Source of the DNA: Leptasterias polaris
Lineage: Eukaryota > Echinodermata > Asteroidea > Forcipulatida > Asteriidae
NCBI GenBank assembly: GCA_037783415.1
Contig: JAZGTN010000236.1
Coordinates: 1,240,001-1,304,000 of the forward strand
Direction of reading: 5' to 3'
Length of the DNA: 64,000 nucleotides
A model generated the notes under the pieces. That model was not told where the DNA came from, made no database searches, and saw nothing but the letters and a program-made list of their open reading frames with translations. Shown here piece after piece: positions 1 to 16,500 of the stretch; within the stretch, counting starts at the first letter, position 1; each line of letters begins with the position of its first letter. The translations under genes and the position numbers were made by a program.

Positions 1-282
1 GCCAAGGCCAGTCAGCTCGTTGGTAAACAAGTGGAAGAAATGCAGTTGCTCCTCCCCAGCGAGCTGACGGTGTGGGTCGACCCAGATGAAGTGTCGTACC
101 GAATCGGCGAGGAAGGTTCAATCTGCGTTCTGTATGACGGAGTGTCCAAGACCACCAGTGAAACGAAGCTGAGTGCTATGGACTTATTGAACTGCAAGAT
201 GCAGTGGAACAATCGCAATTCCTCCCACCCAAGCTTGGACGCCGCAGACTTTAACCGAAATGACGTTACAGTGAATGCATAA
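1..282 (+). CDS. BTG1/2: BTG1/2-family antiproliferative protein, C-terminal part (5' end outside window)
   Basis: The reading frame is open from base 1 to a TAA at 280-282 and gives 93 residues. They include the BTG box B region, with ELTVWVDPDEVSYRIGEEG followed by SICVLY, close to the vertebrate BTG1/BTG2 signature. After it comes a Ser/Asn-rich tail of about 45 residues ending NDVTVNA. BTG/TOB proteins bind the CAF1/CCR4 deadenylase through the BTG domain and restrain proliferation by speeding mRNA decay. The N-terminal half, with box A, must lie upstream of the window, so the start cannot be given. The tail lacks the long PAM2-bearing extension of TOB proteins, which favours the short BTG1/2 type. 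The GTG at 31 is internal and is not a start. The neighbour downstream is the convergent IPPK gene. Confidence 0.9.
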   Translation, partial: AKASQLVGKQVEEMQLLLPSELTVWVDPDEVSYRIGEEGSICVLYDGVSKTTSETKLSAMDLLNCKMQWNNRNSSHPSLDAADFNRNDVTVNA

Positions 283-2965
283 ACCCCCTTAAACCAATGA
301 AGTGGATTTTAACCAAAGCTTTGAATGACCGCTTTTTCATGTTGACAATGGACTGAAAATGTATTCTCTTATGTATTGACTATTGTTAATAGATTTATTA
401 TTGATTTTTTCTGACAAAAAGTAGGAAACAAAAAAATTCAAGTATGGTACATTTTCTCCGCAAGGATTTGTCATATTTTTAAATAGGTATTACGACCATG
501 TAAATACTGAAAACTATGGTACAGAACTATTTTTTCATAAAAATGTATGAGCATCCACATACCCTAAACCACTGGTGTTTTTAAAAGTTGTACAAGGACA
601 GTAATGGATTGTTGAAGTAACTAAAATAGTAATCCACAAAGGCAAGCATTTTCCAAGTTTCTGTTTGGGCTGTTTGGGGTTCTAATGTCAGTCAAAGACA
701 GTGTTTGGAGAATGGTTTAGCATCTTGAGGGATTGAAGACCAAGTATTCAACAGTCTGAAATATTCCTCTGAAGTAAATTTTTGCCATCCTATTAATTTT
801 CAAGCTTCTGGCTTCCCAGCATTATGGAGGCTGAAGTTTTTAAGTTTGATTATAAGTATTCAATTGTAATTTTGACCTACCATTTTGAAAACGTTTTTAA
901 GTTTGAACATTGTGAGAAAGACTACAACAAACGAGCAACTCAACCTCATGGTATTTCATAGTCCAAAGCTTGTCTGCATTGATTTCATGCAAACCCAATC
1001 TTCTATTCATTTCTGGAGCTATTTTAACTACAAATCAACAATCTTTGAAGTGGTTGACTTGTAAGTTGTATTGCACCAGGCATGATAGTCATCCTACTTC
1101 AATCCAATTTCTGATTTTTGGGGGTCCTCAGGAAAAATCAGCATAACTGTTAAAATCCTGAAAATTCTAAAGGATTCGCACTTGTGGGTCAACCCATGTG
1201 ATCAACAGAATGTCATACTCCTTTCCAAGGGCTAAATATCATACCGTTACAACCAAAGTATATATCCTGCTTTCAAAAATTAATATTAAGATCAAAGTTG
1301 TTTTTCAAGATATGCCATATTGTTTTGGCAACAAAATATCAACAATAGCTACTACAATCTTAAGTTTGTGCATTAAATTTCCAGTTTATTTTAACATGCA
1401 AACTGCATAATTATGTTGATAACAACGCTCACAATAATAATGTAAGACAAATTTAATTTGTAATTCTTGATGTGTACAGGTTTGACCAAAAACCATAGTG
1501 TGATGTCAATTGCCATTTTTATTTTGCTACGTGGATCTTGTGAGCTCGTTCATTACATTACAGCCTTAAGTTATGGTTGAGTTGTACGCACCAGTACCAG
1601 CAAAAATATATTTCATTGTAATGTTTTATAGTGCAGTTAATTGGATATTGTGTTACCTCACCAGGGATGTACTTTAACATGTTTAACCTGACATGTATTT
1701 GGTTTGAAAAGGACAACAAATATTGAACCTGAAAACTCTAAAATTAGTGCTGAATTTTTAATCATTTTCTCCACTATTGAACATAGGTTCAAGGATTGAT
1801 GATTTACTACCCACGATATGTCAGTACTCTGTCCAGATTGTTTTTTGTTTGATGTAGGAACATAATTATTTTCCTTGAATTTGAATTACATGAAAAGTGG
1901 TTATCTTTACTTAAATAACTTAGCTAAATTGTTTGAAAAATTAAGTTTTTTGAAAAGAAAATAATTCATGCAATACACAATTCTTTTAATTTAAATGAAA
2001 AGAAGCTATCTTTGCTAAAGAAGCTAAAGAATGCAACATGCATTTGAAAGAGAAAAAAACACTTGAAGTAGCAATGCATGTTTTTTGAGTTTTTTACATA
2101 AAGACACCTCTAAAAACTTACATCACCCTTGGGTTATTAATGTCATTCTCATAGTTAATCTTTATCATTCTAAATTCATGGAATATTTTAGAATTTTACA
2201 TCATTGCCAAAAAATCTCTATTAGAGAAGCTTATGGTACTCCATTATCAGTTTTCAAATCTACATATTTAAGTTTTGTAAAGCCAGCAGTACATAACTTG
2301 TCAGTACGTTCTTAAAATACGACAAAGGAAATGCCGTCTCACAAATTTCCATAGTTATTGGGAGAGTAAGCTGTGCAGGGGAATCGTGTCATTGAAAATA
2401 TTCAGTTTTGGTGATGCATGCTGTTTGATTTCTGAGGTACAAATAATCAATTTTTGATGATTCAGCTGTGATGCATTCCATATTGATTTTGTCCCTTCTG
2501 TCCTGCATAAGAAATTGTACATAAATTGACAGTTGCAGTTTTTTGTCATGAAATTAGTTGGGTTTTATTTCTGTATCAGAACCATCAACAAGTAAAACCA
2601 AAAACAGTAGGTTCAGCAATTCTTTGTGTCAAGCACTAAATGACTTATTCAGATATGAAATTACAGGTTTATGTAAATATACAAACAAGAATTTCACAGA
2701 ATGTTATTTTCTCTATTTGCATAATACTGTCAGACAGTCTGAAGAGTTAAACACTTGTAAATTGTTTTATGACAAATGTTATATTTTGATATGGTGCTTT
2801 TTTCAACTTGTACATGTTACCTCTGTAAAGATGTAAACATTGGTGCCTGTGCAATTTCCAAGGGCAACATTTTGTACCTTTTGTCAGAAAGAACTTAAGA
2901 TATAAATCTATCGTTGTTATAATTAATTACCTTTGTGCTTCTAATAAAAATGTTCATTTACCAAG
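283..2965 (+). other. Probable 3' untranslated region of the BTG gene
   Basis: This is AT-rich sequence without a plausible ORF. It runs from the BTG stop to a canonical AATAAA at 2943-2948. Two Pumilio-type TGTAAATA elements (499-506 and 2672-2679) and many ATTTA pentamers are present, as expected of an unstable BTG-type mRNA. The extent as one exon is inferred; there is no transcript evidence. Confidence 0.5.
2943..2948 (+). terminator. Candidate polyadenylation signal of the BTG gene
   Basis: AATAAA is followed about 40 bases later by a T/G-rich stretch (about 2988-3003), the usual arrangement for cleavage and polyadenylation. Confidence 0.45.
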
Positions 2966-7256
<4,291 letters not shown>

Positions 7257-7865
7257 ATTTTGGTTACAGAGTTAAGTTTCCTCAAACAAAAGTCTACCGT
7301 GATGTCAAGGAAATATTTCAAATTGTCCACAGGCATGTGAGCAACTATTACATTTCATGAATTTTGCAATCTTTACTACACATACTACTAGCTTACTAGC
7401 TTTAATACCCCCCCCCCCCCCAAATCGGGACACATTGGTGCAACCCAAGTTATACTATGCCCGATATGAGGCCAGATGATAATAAGGCCAAGACTATTTT
7501 TCATTCCAGCCTCTTTTTGGTTCACACTGATTTTGACCATGTCCGAATTGGCGGCTACAGCTACAGCTGGATAGCCGCATCATCATGCATTAATAGGACG
7601 TGCTTAGCAACAGTCGTAGCCATAGCCGCTAGTGTGGATTCGGCCTTAAATGAGAAAAACATGATGGCTGCACCCTGGTTATTAAAAACAATCTATCTGT
7701 ACTACCCAAATGGTTTGAAAGAACTCCATGGATACCCTGTTTAAAAAAACCACTTCTACTTGGCCACTTGTAATAGACCGATCCATGAGGCTCTCTTCCT
7801 TTATTGGCTACTAACAATCACGATGGTGCGTCCAAAAGTCTGATATGCTAAAATGTACATTACAA

Positions 7866-8161
7866 ACAGGGGCCAATTTCATAGCGCTGCTTAGCGATAA
7901 GCAAATTTTGTGATAACTATAGCAAAAACTTTTGCTTAAATGTAAGCGTACTTCACAGGTTAGCAAGAAATCTAGGCAGCCAGCTTGCGCGTTCGTTCAC
8001 CATGAATTTGCATTGTTACGGTATTCATTTTTGTGTGGCAGTGAGCATTGGAAGGTAAGAATGCCTTTTTGTGTGCTTACAGTTAGCAGCACAATGAAAT
8101 AGAAACTTGTGCAGTAAGCACAAAATCGGCCGTTAAGCAGCTCTATGATATTGGGCCCTGT
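7866..8161. mobile_element. Small MITE with CAGGG(G)CC ends
   Basis: The left end CAGGGGCCAATTTCATAG and the reverse complement of the right end (CAGGGCCCAATATCATAG) form terminal inverted repeats about 30 bp long. The interior repeats the words 'gcttagc' and 'taagcac'. No clean target duplication was found, so the superfamily is uncertain (hAT-like ends). A relative with the same right-end sequence lies at 31257-31430, and a diffuse one lies around 22570-22790. Confidence 0.5.
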
Positions 8162-8561
8162 TTCAAGTCATCCATGGATAAGGCAAGCAGTCAGTAGGGC
8201 TTCTTGGATCAGTCTATTTCATGACTCTTTCAAGGCATTTAAGTATTAGACCTTACACAAAGTTATATCATAGGTTATTTGTCTAGTCTGCTTCATTTGT
8301 CCTATCTCCATGTTACGGTACCTTGGTTGTATGTTTGTCTGTCCATAGGTTAAGGAACAAATGTGTCTCGCTTAACCTTACACCTAAATGTTGTCATTAA
8401 TTTGCTGCTTATTACTGAACCATTAAATTTCATTCGAATGTATTACTTGTGTAATTTCTACATAAATGTGCATTATTGTAATGAATGACAGCATTGAAAT
8501 AATTATTACTGAATGAACAGTAAGTATTGTTTTCTTCAAGGGAAACTGACAGGGTAAATTT

Positions 8562-8631
8562 TACGAGTGGGACTTGAACCTGCAACTTACAGGTTAATGC
8601 CCCGGTGCTCTACCAACTGAGCTATCTAGCC
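8562..8631 (-). mobile_element. tRNA-derived SINE head (family A)
   Basis: Read on the - strand this is a tRNA-like body. It has an A box (TAGCTCAGTTGG, 8613-8624) and a B box (GGTTCAAGTCC, 8570-8580). The anticodon stem pairs poorly and the acceptor ends do not pair, so it is not a functional tRNA gene. The upstream flank (8632-8700 reversed, with AAAGATATTGACAAAATGGG) recurs beside a second copy at 43460-43640, so the SINE has a conserved 5' extension. Confidence 0.65.
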
Positions 8632-9548
8632 TTAATGTTGGTGGTCTCCCCATTTTGTCAATATCTTTGCTCAGGGGTGCTAGTCAGAAGCCATTCAACC
8701 TGTAACTGCTGTCAGGCCAGGGATCACAACCAAGTTTATGATACAACCTGGGAAGTGGCAGCAGAGGGATCACCTCAACGGGATGCAACTTTTTATTTAA
8801 AAAAATTAAAAAAATCTTGCTCTTGTCAATTTGTCTTTGTTCAACCCCACAGTATATTGTTTTCATGGGCACACTTCTGTTTTTGAGGATTTCTCACTTC
8901 AACGAGTGGTGCAGAAATTCTTAAGGAACTACATCAGCACAAAACTATTCTGTAATAACGCAAATGCTGTTAACATAACCTAACAAATATCTATTGGTTC
9001 CATCATGAAATTCATTGTCAATTTACACAAAACAGAAAAGTCTTGTCCAGGGCTTTACTACGTAGGCGCATTAGCAAGGTGTCTATAAAAGAGTGTAAAT
9101 TTAGTTATGATCCCTGCGAGCAGTGTGCCGCTAATCCGTATGCAAATCTTGACTACAGTTTTTTGACAAGATTTGTTCTACTAGATAGTATGAATATCAT
9201 GTCCTGTGCAAGCGCCATATACATGTAGCATACAAATTCCACGGTAGGCTTACGAAACTAAAGAGACTTTCCATCTTTACCAACATTTCCTGACGCCACC
9301 TTGGACAAGGCTACAACCAAGCACCTGTGAATTACTTACATTTACAAATGACTAATACCATTTCAGAAAAACTGCCATCAAACTATTGATGGTTACACAT
9401 GATTAATATAAAGTGTTAAGATGAGGTAGCTTAATGTTCACCTTGTGACATGTTCTTCGCAGGAAAACTGCAAAGAACAAGACAAGGTCAACATTTCTGG
9501 CCGAATCGTATCTCAAAATACTTTACACCATGTTTTCAGCCGTTCAGC

Positions 9549-9640
9549 AATAATAATAATAATGACGTCTTCTATAGCGCCGGTATCCATGAAAGTGCTC
9601 ATGGCGCTTGCTCCAATAATAAAGTTCCTCTGAGGATGTC
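9549..9640 (-). mobile_element. SINE 3'-tail fragment ending in (ATT)n
   Basis: On the - strand, AGCGCCATGAGCACTTTC and 'ccggcgctata' precede five ATT units at 9549-9565. A GCGCTATA-type tail followed by (ATT)n is typical of LINE-mobilised SINEs. The tRNA head is absent. Confidence 0.4.
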
Positions 9641-11629
9641 TTCCAGTGGTGCACAAGCAAGAAAAGTTGAAAATGGGGTGCTGCATAATATAAAAACAGC
9701 AACAGAATAAACAGTAATCCCAATCTCCACGGAATTAGGAACAATATCCCTTAAAAAGATGTGTTTTTAAGGCTGTTTTGAAACTGTTTGTTGTCAGCAA
9801 GACACCTATGCTGAGATTTGGACACTAAGTAACCAATATGGTTCAGTATAAAATATTAACACTTTTAGTTGTGCATGGACAATATGTGCATGTCACAATA
9901 TTTTAGGTTACATAAACACCGAATTGAAAACAAAAATTACAAAAACTTGGACCTGTTTGTTATCTGAAAATAACGACTTGAAACCAAGACTATTAATCAC
10001 TTTGCAGACATAATACTGTGTTTTATCTTCATTTCCACCTTTTTGAAAACCTTGTTGGAGTAACTTGTCCCCCTTGTAATAAAAAAAAAAAAAAAAAAAA
10101 AATTAGTTTGCCAAAAACATCCTTTAAAACATATTTCACAACAAAAAATTAGTTATCACCTCATAAATTTTAACAGTTTTATAGCAGGACAGGCTACCAG
10201 CCACATCACTACAGTTCAAGCCACAGTTTGAGCATGGTCCCCACGTTTACTTTTGTTTGGTGAATAAATACTTTCAACAACAAATTTCTAGTTCTGAATC
10301 TGAAAACCAGTCACCTCACCCCTAGAAAAGTTCCCCCTACAAAGATGCCACCGAGCAAAGTTGCCCCTCCATACATCTCATTTTATTTCTGAACAACTTT
10401 TACAAATATTAAAATCAAAAAAAATCCAGAAATGTTGTTCAAGGAGTTGTTTTTAGCAGACCGTTTTATACTTCTTTTGTAAAATGTAAGCTTTTTGTAC
10501 TTTAATTCAGGATTTGGGGAACAAAACATTTTCAAAATGTTTTTAAATAATTTAACTTGTACGATTAAGATTTCATATTTGTTGATAGTTGTATGAATAG
10601 ATTTAATGTAATTAGTTTTTTCTGAAGGGAAAAATTGACTATAAGATTTAATGCATGGTTCTGAATTGTTCTATAAATCTAAACATGGGGCGCCAGCAGT
10701 GAAGGATGAGCTGTAGTACCAATACTTATATACCGCATCGAAAGAGTCAGGGGGACACTTGGTTGGGGGTGTCTTTGCTAGGGGTCGACTTTGCAGGGGC
10801 GACTTTGCAGGGGCAACTTTGCAAGGAGGGACTTTGTCTGGGGGCGAGATGACTGGCATCCTGATCCCTTCATAAATGCCACAAAGGGGGTTTTAAAGTG
10901 AGGAGGAATTCAGTTACCATGGTATTTTTAACAATTATTAATTTTGCGTTGTGTTCATTAACCCTTCAGAGACCATAGTGGCCGGTAATGGCTTTTTACC
11001 AAAATGCCCACAGCGGCCGCAAACAGCTGTAAGATCTGACCAACTTCCACTCAACCAAAAGGGTCAAAGTAAAGGTCATGACCTGAATTGACATTTTCCA
11101 ATGTTTATGTTTAAATAAATATTTTTTTCAGACACTTTTCTACAATAAAAATTGTTTAAAAAAATTAAGAAAAAAACTATGTCCGGGCGTATGGTGATGA
11201 TTATACAGATTTGAATGGTCTCTACAAGGGTTAAAAAACAGAACCAACAAATTTTGCTCTACCAAGTAAAGTTGGCAGAGACTTCAACTAGCCACAAACA
11301 ATGCCCTTTAAAAGGTAATCTGGTTACCTTTTTTCTTCTAAGCAAACTATTCTTCTGCTAAGCGAACTTTCAGCTCAATGAAAATTGACTTGGGTTATTT
11401 AGTTTAAATAAACACAACTCTAATTTCAGTATTAGGAAAGTATCAAAACAAAGGTATAGTAGATTAAAAATAAAAAGTATAAGTCAAAATGGATTTCACA
11501 AATAAAATTAATATAATACAAGAGGTTTTCCACAAAAAATAAGTGTACACGTTTTAGACACTATATTGTGTGTACGTAAATATTAAAGTGAATGGTTCGA
11601 ATGAAGGTGACCACCATTGGTAAAATGCC

Positions 11630-11681
11630 TTAGAATGGTTTACAGGAAAGTGCGCCTTACAAATGCTGTATTATTATTATC
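11630..11681 (+). mobile_element. SINE 3'-tail fragment
   Basis: AAAGTGCGCCTTACAAATGC followed by TGTATTATTATTAT resembles SINE tails that end in a short ATT repeat. No head is preserved. Confidence 0.3.
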
Positions 11682-11935
11682 CAACAAGGGCCAAGGTAAA
11701 TTAATCATTAGTTTCTTGTAAACCATCTCTAAAAATTGACAAAGAATTTGTTTTTGTATTTTATACATTCTTTTTCACCTATGTCAAATTCTGCATTTTC
11801 AATGGTTACTTTTAAAAACTTTTTGGTCGGACTTCAAAAAGATTTTACAGACCATAAGTGACTTCATGATTGACCCATGCGTTGAACCTCTTCAACTGAC
11901 AAAATCATCCCCAAAAAATCTTATCCCTGTGTGAA

Positions 11936-12085
11936 TAGGGAGCATCTCAAAAGTTGGAACGGTAGGAATGTTCTAATTGGACCGGATAAGTATTCCAGGG
12001 CATGCACATGGACTGTTCTGTTGGACCACCGGATCAATCCAATGGAATATTAAAAATACTAATGAGCATATTCACTCCCATAGGT
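11936..12085 (+). repeat. Dispersed repeat, + copy
   Basis: A segment with 'aacggtaggaatgttctaat' and 'ggaatattaaaaatactaat' recurs in reverse complement at 15748-15895. The two copies flank the last two IPPK exons. The class is unknown. Confidence 0.5.
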
Positions 12086-12227
12086 GACTCGACAACTTGA
12101 TGCGGTGCACTTTGTTACAATCAAAAACAAAACCCAGTACATCAAATCACGTCATTCAGAAAAAGATTTTCCGATACCTGTGGAGGATGTAACTTGAGCA
12201 ACTGAAAATGTCAATATCAGGTATTAC

Positions 12228-12612
12228 ATGAAGCCCACAGAGGCCATGGCCTCTGTTGCCCCTGGTTTTGGCCTTGGCGCCCCTTCCAAGTTGTCCCATA
12301 GACCAGTGGTCTCCCTAAACAGTGGTCCGCTGGCAAGATGCCAGTTAAAACACCCGAGGACCAGTCACAATTCACTCCAAGTGGTCCTGCTGGCTAGTTC
12401 AATGTCAGAAAGCATCCCTATTTCATTTGAAATATGCACTAGTGAAAAAACTGACGGACTGGTAAAATGACAAGTTAACTGGTCCTGCTGGTCAGTCACT
12501 AAAAAGGTTAAGAGCGAACCCTGTAGACTATAAGATTTTCCAATGAAAGTGCTCTTTGCAAAACGAAAATAGCCTTGCCCTCTCAAAGATGAAATTCCAG
12601 CAGGCCACATGG
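12228..12612 (+). repeat. Dispersed repeat, copy 1 (with internal insertion)
   Basis: The blocks 'ggttttggccttggcgcccc' and 'gtgctctttgcaaaacgaaa' recur in the same order and orientation at 13158-13320. There they are about 200 bp closer together, so copy 1 carries an insertion at about 12310-12520. Confidence 0.45.
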
Positions 12613-13157
12613 TTACCAATGGCGTACACGATCATTCAAGTTTGTGTTTTAAAATGCCCTAAGACCATGGGTACAAGTTTTACTTAATGGCAACACAACA
12701 TTATTTAGATATATATATATAAATACAAAAAAAGTATATTTATATACACTAAAGATGAACAAGTGTTAAGTAAACTTTCACATTATTTATGGGGGGGGGG
12801 GGGGGGGTAGAGGGTAAGTGGAAATAAAAACGCGGTCATCCGCATGTAAACACGGAAATCTCACACAGCTGGTATCTGAGATCCGTACACTATTACTTTC
12901 ACTGTTTATCAAGCCAAAGCCATCCCTGAAACAAAATAGGAGTATGCAGAACTGGCTACCTGCAGAACTGGCACACCCTAAGGGAATCCAACACAGCCAA
13001 TATGTCTACTCTCACAGGCATCCGTTTGCTCTTTGGTGATTACAGTTAAGTACATGTATCTCGATCAGGGGCATAAGTGCCACAACCAGGATTAGAACCC
13101 CAAACACTGATGGCTCAGCCAACAGTAAGTTAAGTCCCATTGCACAAGACCAGGAAT

Positions 13158-13320
13158 GAAATAACATTGGAGGCCACGAAGGTAAAGGCCTTCAATGCCC
13201 AGGGTCTTGGCTTTGGTGTCCCTTTACAAGTTTCCTGTACACAAAAATAGACTTTAAGATGTTCCAGTGGAAGTGCCCTTTGCAAAACTAAAAACAGCCT
13301 CTCAAAGATCCAGGCCTGCA
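13158..13320 (+). repeat. Dispersed repeat, copy 2
   Basis: Shorter direct copy of the repeat at 12228-12612, just downstream of the IPPK stop codon on the transcribed strand. Confidence 0.45.
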
Positions 13321-13360
13321 AGACCACTACAATGGAAAACTAGAACATACATTACTATAG

Positions 13361-13523
13361 CTACAACTTTCCTGTCTTCTCAATAATGTCATTGCTGTAC
13401 TCCAGGGCAATATTTCTGTCTGTCCTTTCATAGGTGGGTATTCTACTGGATGGTTTGGGATCAAGATCAATCACCACGGCTGAATGCAGATACGTCTTTC
13501 CATCAGGCATACGAAGCGCCACA
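13361..13523 (-). CDS. IPPK: IPPK terminal coding exon
   Basis: 163 nt from the acceptor TTTTTGACAG to the TAG at 13363-13361. It carries SAVVIDLDPKPSSRIP, equivalent to the human SVLDLDLKP...IP motif with the catalytic aspartates, and ends EKTGKL. It is shorter at the C-terminus than human IPPK by about 35 residues. Confidence 0.9.
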
Positions 13524-16500
13524 CTGTCAAAAACAACATCCAAAATGTACATTCATAAATACCTGGGACAGTTTATTCATTCGGATCAGTAGAGAGATCA
13601 TATGGCCATGTTTGATTGTGCAATATAAAAGTTAAAAGTGATTAAACATAACTTGACCTTATTGAGTTAAAAGAGAACGCTATCTGATGATTGTGCAAAA
13701 CGCCTTATTTTTAATTTCTAAATTTCAACTTGAGAGTGTAAGTTTGAAACATGCACGAGGAGCTACTTAGAGTCGAGGTGAGCTGAGGCTTAACTGTCAG
13801 ATTAATTGTTAACTTTAGCAGGGTTTTTTGTCTTTTTAATTGAAAGGTATTTATGAACGGGATTCAAAGTGTGTTGGATCAAAACTTGACGTTTTCCCAA
13901 CAGAAGTGTCTGTTGCAATATGAAAAGGGACTTGATCCTTATTCAAAGATGACATTCTGAGTCTGGCATTGGAAAGAGTATTGTTCTTATTTTATTATTG
14001 TACTTTATTATCCTACCAACAGCACAATTAGTGCCAATAACAGGATAGATAGATAACAATAAGAAATGTTCAGTTTCAGATATTGGAGGAAAACCCACAC
14101 AATAAGGTGGAGACTGAAAAACCCAATCCACATGCAAGGGTCCTGTCTGAGGTTGGATTCGAAACAGGGTCCACAGAGGTGAAAGGCAGGGAAAGAAACC
14201 ACTGAGCCAACCTGATCCCCAAAGACTTATAGTTTTTAGAGCTGACTTTTTAGCAGGGCACTTTTGGGGGTTCCTTGTTTTCATTACCAGAAAGATATAA
14301 AAATAACTCTGATTATAACAATAATGATATTTCTCATCGTTTCATTTCATTTCATTTCATTTCATTCATTCTGGTTGTGAAGCCAAGGTCTTTCAGAAAA
14401 GTGAACTAAATTACTGTACTAGCCAAGAACCCAATGGAGAGAAGACAAGGAAGGAAGTCTCAGTTTTAGATGTGAGAGGGAAAACCCCAGATAATTATTC
14501 CAGGGAAAACCCATGCAGTCAGGTACATGTAGGGACTGAAAACCCAACCCACATAGTGCCCCCGGCGTGATTCAAATCAGGATCCTAGAGGTGGAAGGCG
14601 AGGACAGATACCACTACGCAAACCTGATAATGACAACTTACCCGTCATAGTTTTCACCTACAAGCTGGGCTGCCACCATGATGGAACAATCTTTCACGGT
14701 TCGTGTGATGAGAAACTCTCGAATCAAGTGCACCGCATCCTTGATTGAGATGTTAGATACGTCCAATTTCTTCCCATTGGTCCCGTTGCTACCGATGCCA
14801 AGATGCAGACCGTCAGCATAGTTGAAGATTCCTCCATACGGGAAATCTAGAATGTAATTCTTACTGAGGAGGGGAAAGGGAAAAGATTTTGACCAATAAG
14901 AAATTATTTAATAATGCTGTAAACACACACAGGTGTTGCAAACAGTCTGTGGACATTCCTTTGTTCTGTGCACTCAAGAAAAAACACATTCTTCAACACT
15001 GTAAACACCAAGCTTACGCACAGGCTCTTGTGGGGTCTGTTGTGATCTTACAAGACATGAATGGCAAGGAATAAGGATTACTTCTGATTTTATTGTGAAT
15101 CATAAACTGTTGCATGTCTATGTGTATGGTTACTAAAGTAGCTATTTTTAACTTAGTTAATCTCTGGCAAGAGAGGGCGCTATTACAGTTCAATGTAATA
15201 CCAACACAGGTTCCTTTGAGCAATGGAACAATGGACCCCACAAAGTTTTCCTTTGTTCAACTTGGACCTCAAAGAGAATTTCTTTAGAAAAGGGAATAAT
15301 AGCAGGACCCCACAAACCCGATCAGAAAGGTTGTGTGTGTGGACATGTGCGAGTCCACAGTGTTTCAAGTCCCTACACATTTGTTCTCAGGTCCACACTT
15401 CCTACAACATGTTGTACAATGTAGTAAACAAAAAGGTAAACAATAAACATATGGTCATAGGAATGGGCCCAAAATCAATCTCAGATTATCCACAAGTTTA
15501 AAATGCAAACTGCATTTACCTAACATATGAACTTCTCTATTTTCATATTTTATAGTAATATTAATAGTAATGCAAATATTATTTTCATTTATATAGTCCC
15601 ATTGCCCAGCCTGATACTATGTTGCTGTAAGGGAAAGTCTCAAATACCGATCACTTTCTAAGCAAACGTTCCTGTGCCGTGGGCATACACCCACAATCCA
15701 TCAAGCTGCCAAATCGCTCCACTATACTGCATCATTGTGCTGAAGCACAGGAGCAATCTTACATGAGTGAATACGCTTATTAGTATTTGGAATGTTCCAT
15801 GGGCAAACTGAAGGGTCCATGTGTACATGTGGAATACCTATCCGATCCGATTAGAACGTTCCCACCGTTCTGACTTTTGAGACCATCCCTAACAGCGAGG
15901 CAGTTTTTCCTAGGTAGAAAGATACCTATATGGAATATGGGGGAAAGTCAAATTCTTACAGGATAAATTTCAAGGGGCACCAAGGCAATGATCAGGGGCA
16001 GTGAGGCAAACGCCTTTGTTGCCTCCATCGAGTATCAGCCATTTCACCTTAAGGTGGTTTTCATAAAAAGGACTAAACTTTCATAAAACGTACATTACAT
16101 ATACAGCCAAACTATGTGAAAACTGTAAGAAACAAAGAATTACATATTATTCATGACTCCACCTTGAAATGGTGTAACATATTATGTGTCGTATCATTCA
16201 AGTGACTTTTTCTTCACATTTTGAGGTGTATGATCTGTACATGTTTGTACAGAGACATTTGAGTTCATTCCTGAATTCTGATGAAATTCAATAAAAATTG
16301 CATTGAACTTTACCCTTTGACTGGTTGCAAAAGTTCCTTGTTTGTTTTTAATGTGGGATGAAAGAGTATCAAACAAAATTATATTTTACTCTATTTTAAC
16401 ATGAGGTTTTAGAGACGTGTAATTTGTTTCCCACTTTCATGAGGACTCTATCAATTAGAAAACTAGCGCATCACAAAACTTAACTGGACCTTGGAGCCCT

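Larger units (their letters stand above)
8720..13360. other. Region downstream of IPPK, no gene recognised
   Basis: It contains poly(A)/poly(G) tracts (10079-10102 and 12791-12807), a SINE tail, and two dispersed repeats that recur at 13158-13320 and 15748-15895. Part of it may be IPPK 3'UTR on the - strand, but no convincing poly(A) signal was found, so the gene's 3' end is left open. Confidence 0.4.

Noticed and set aside
8562..8637. Functional tRNA gene
   Set aside because: Boxes A and B are present but acceptor and anticodon stems do not pair; the flank matches another copy at 43.5 kb, so it is a SINE.
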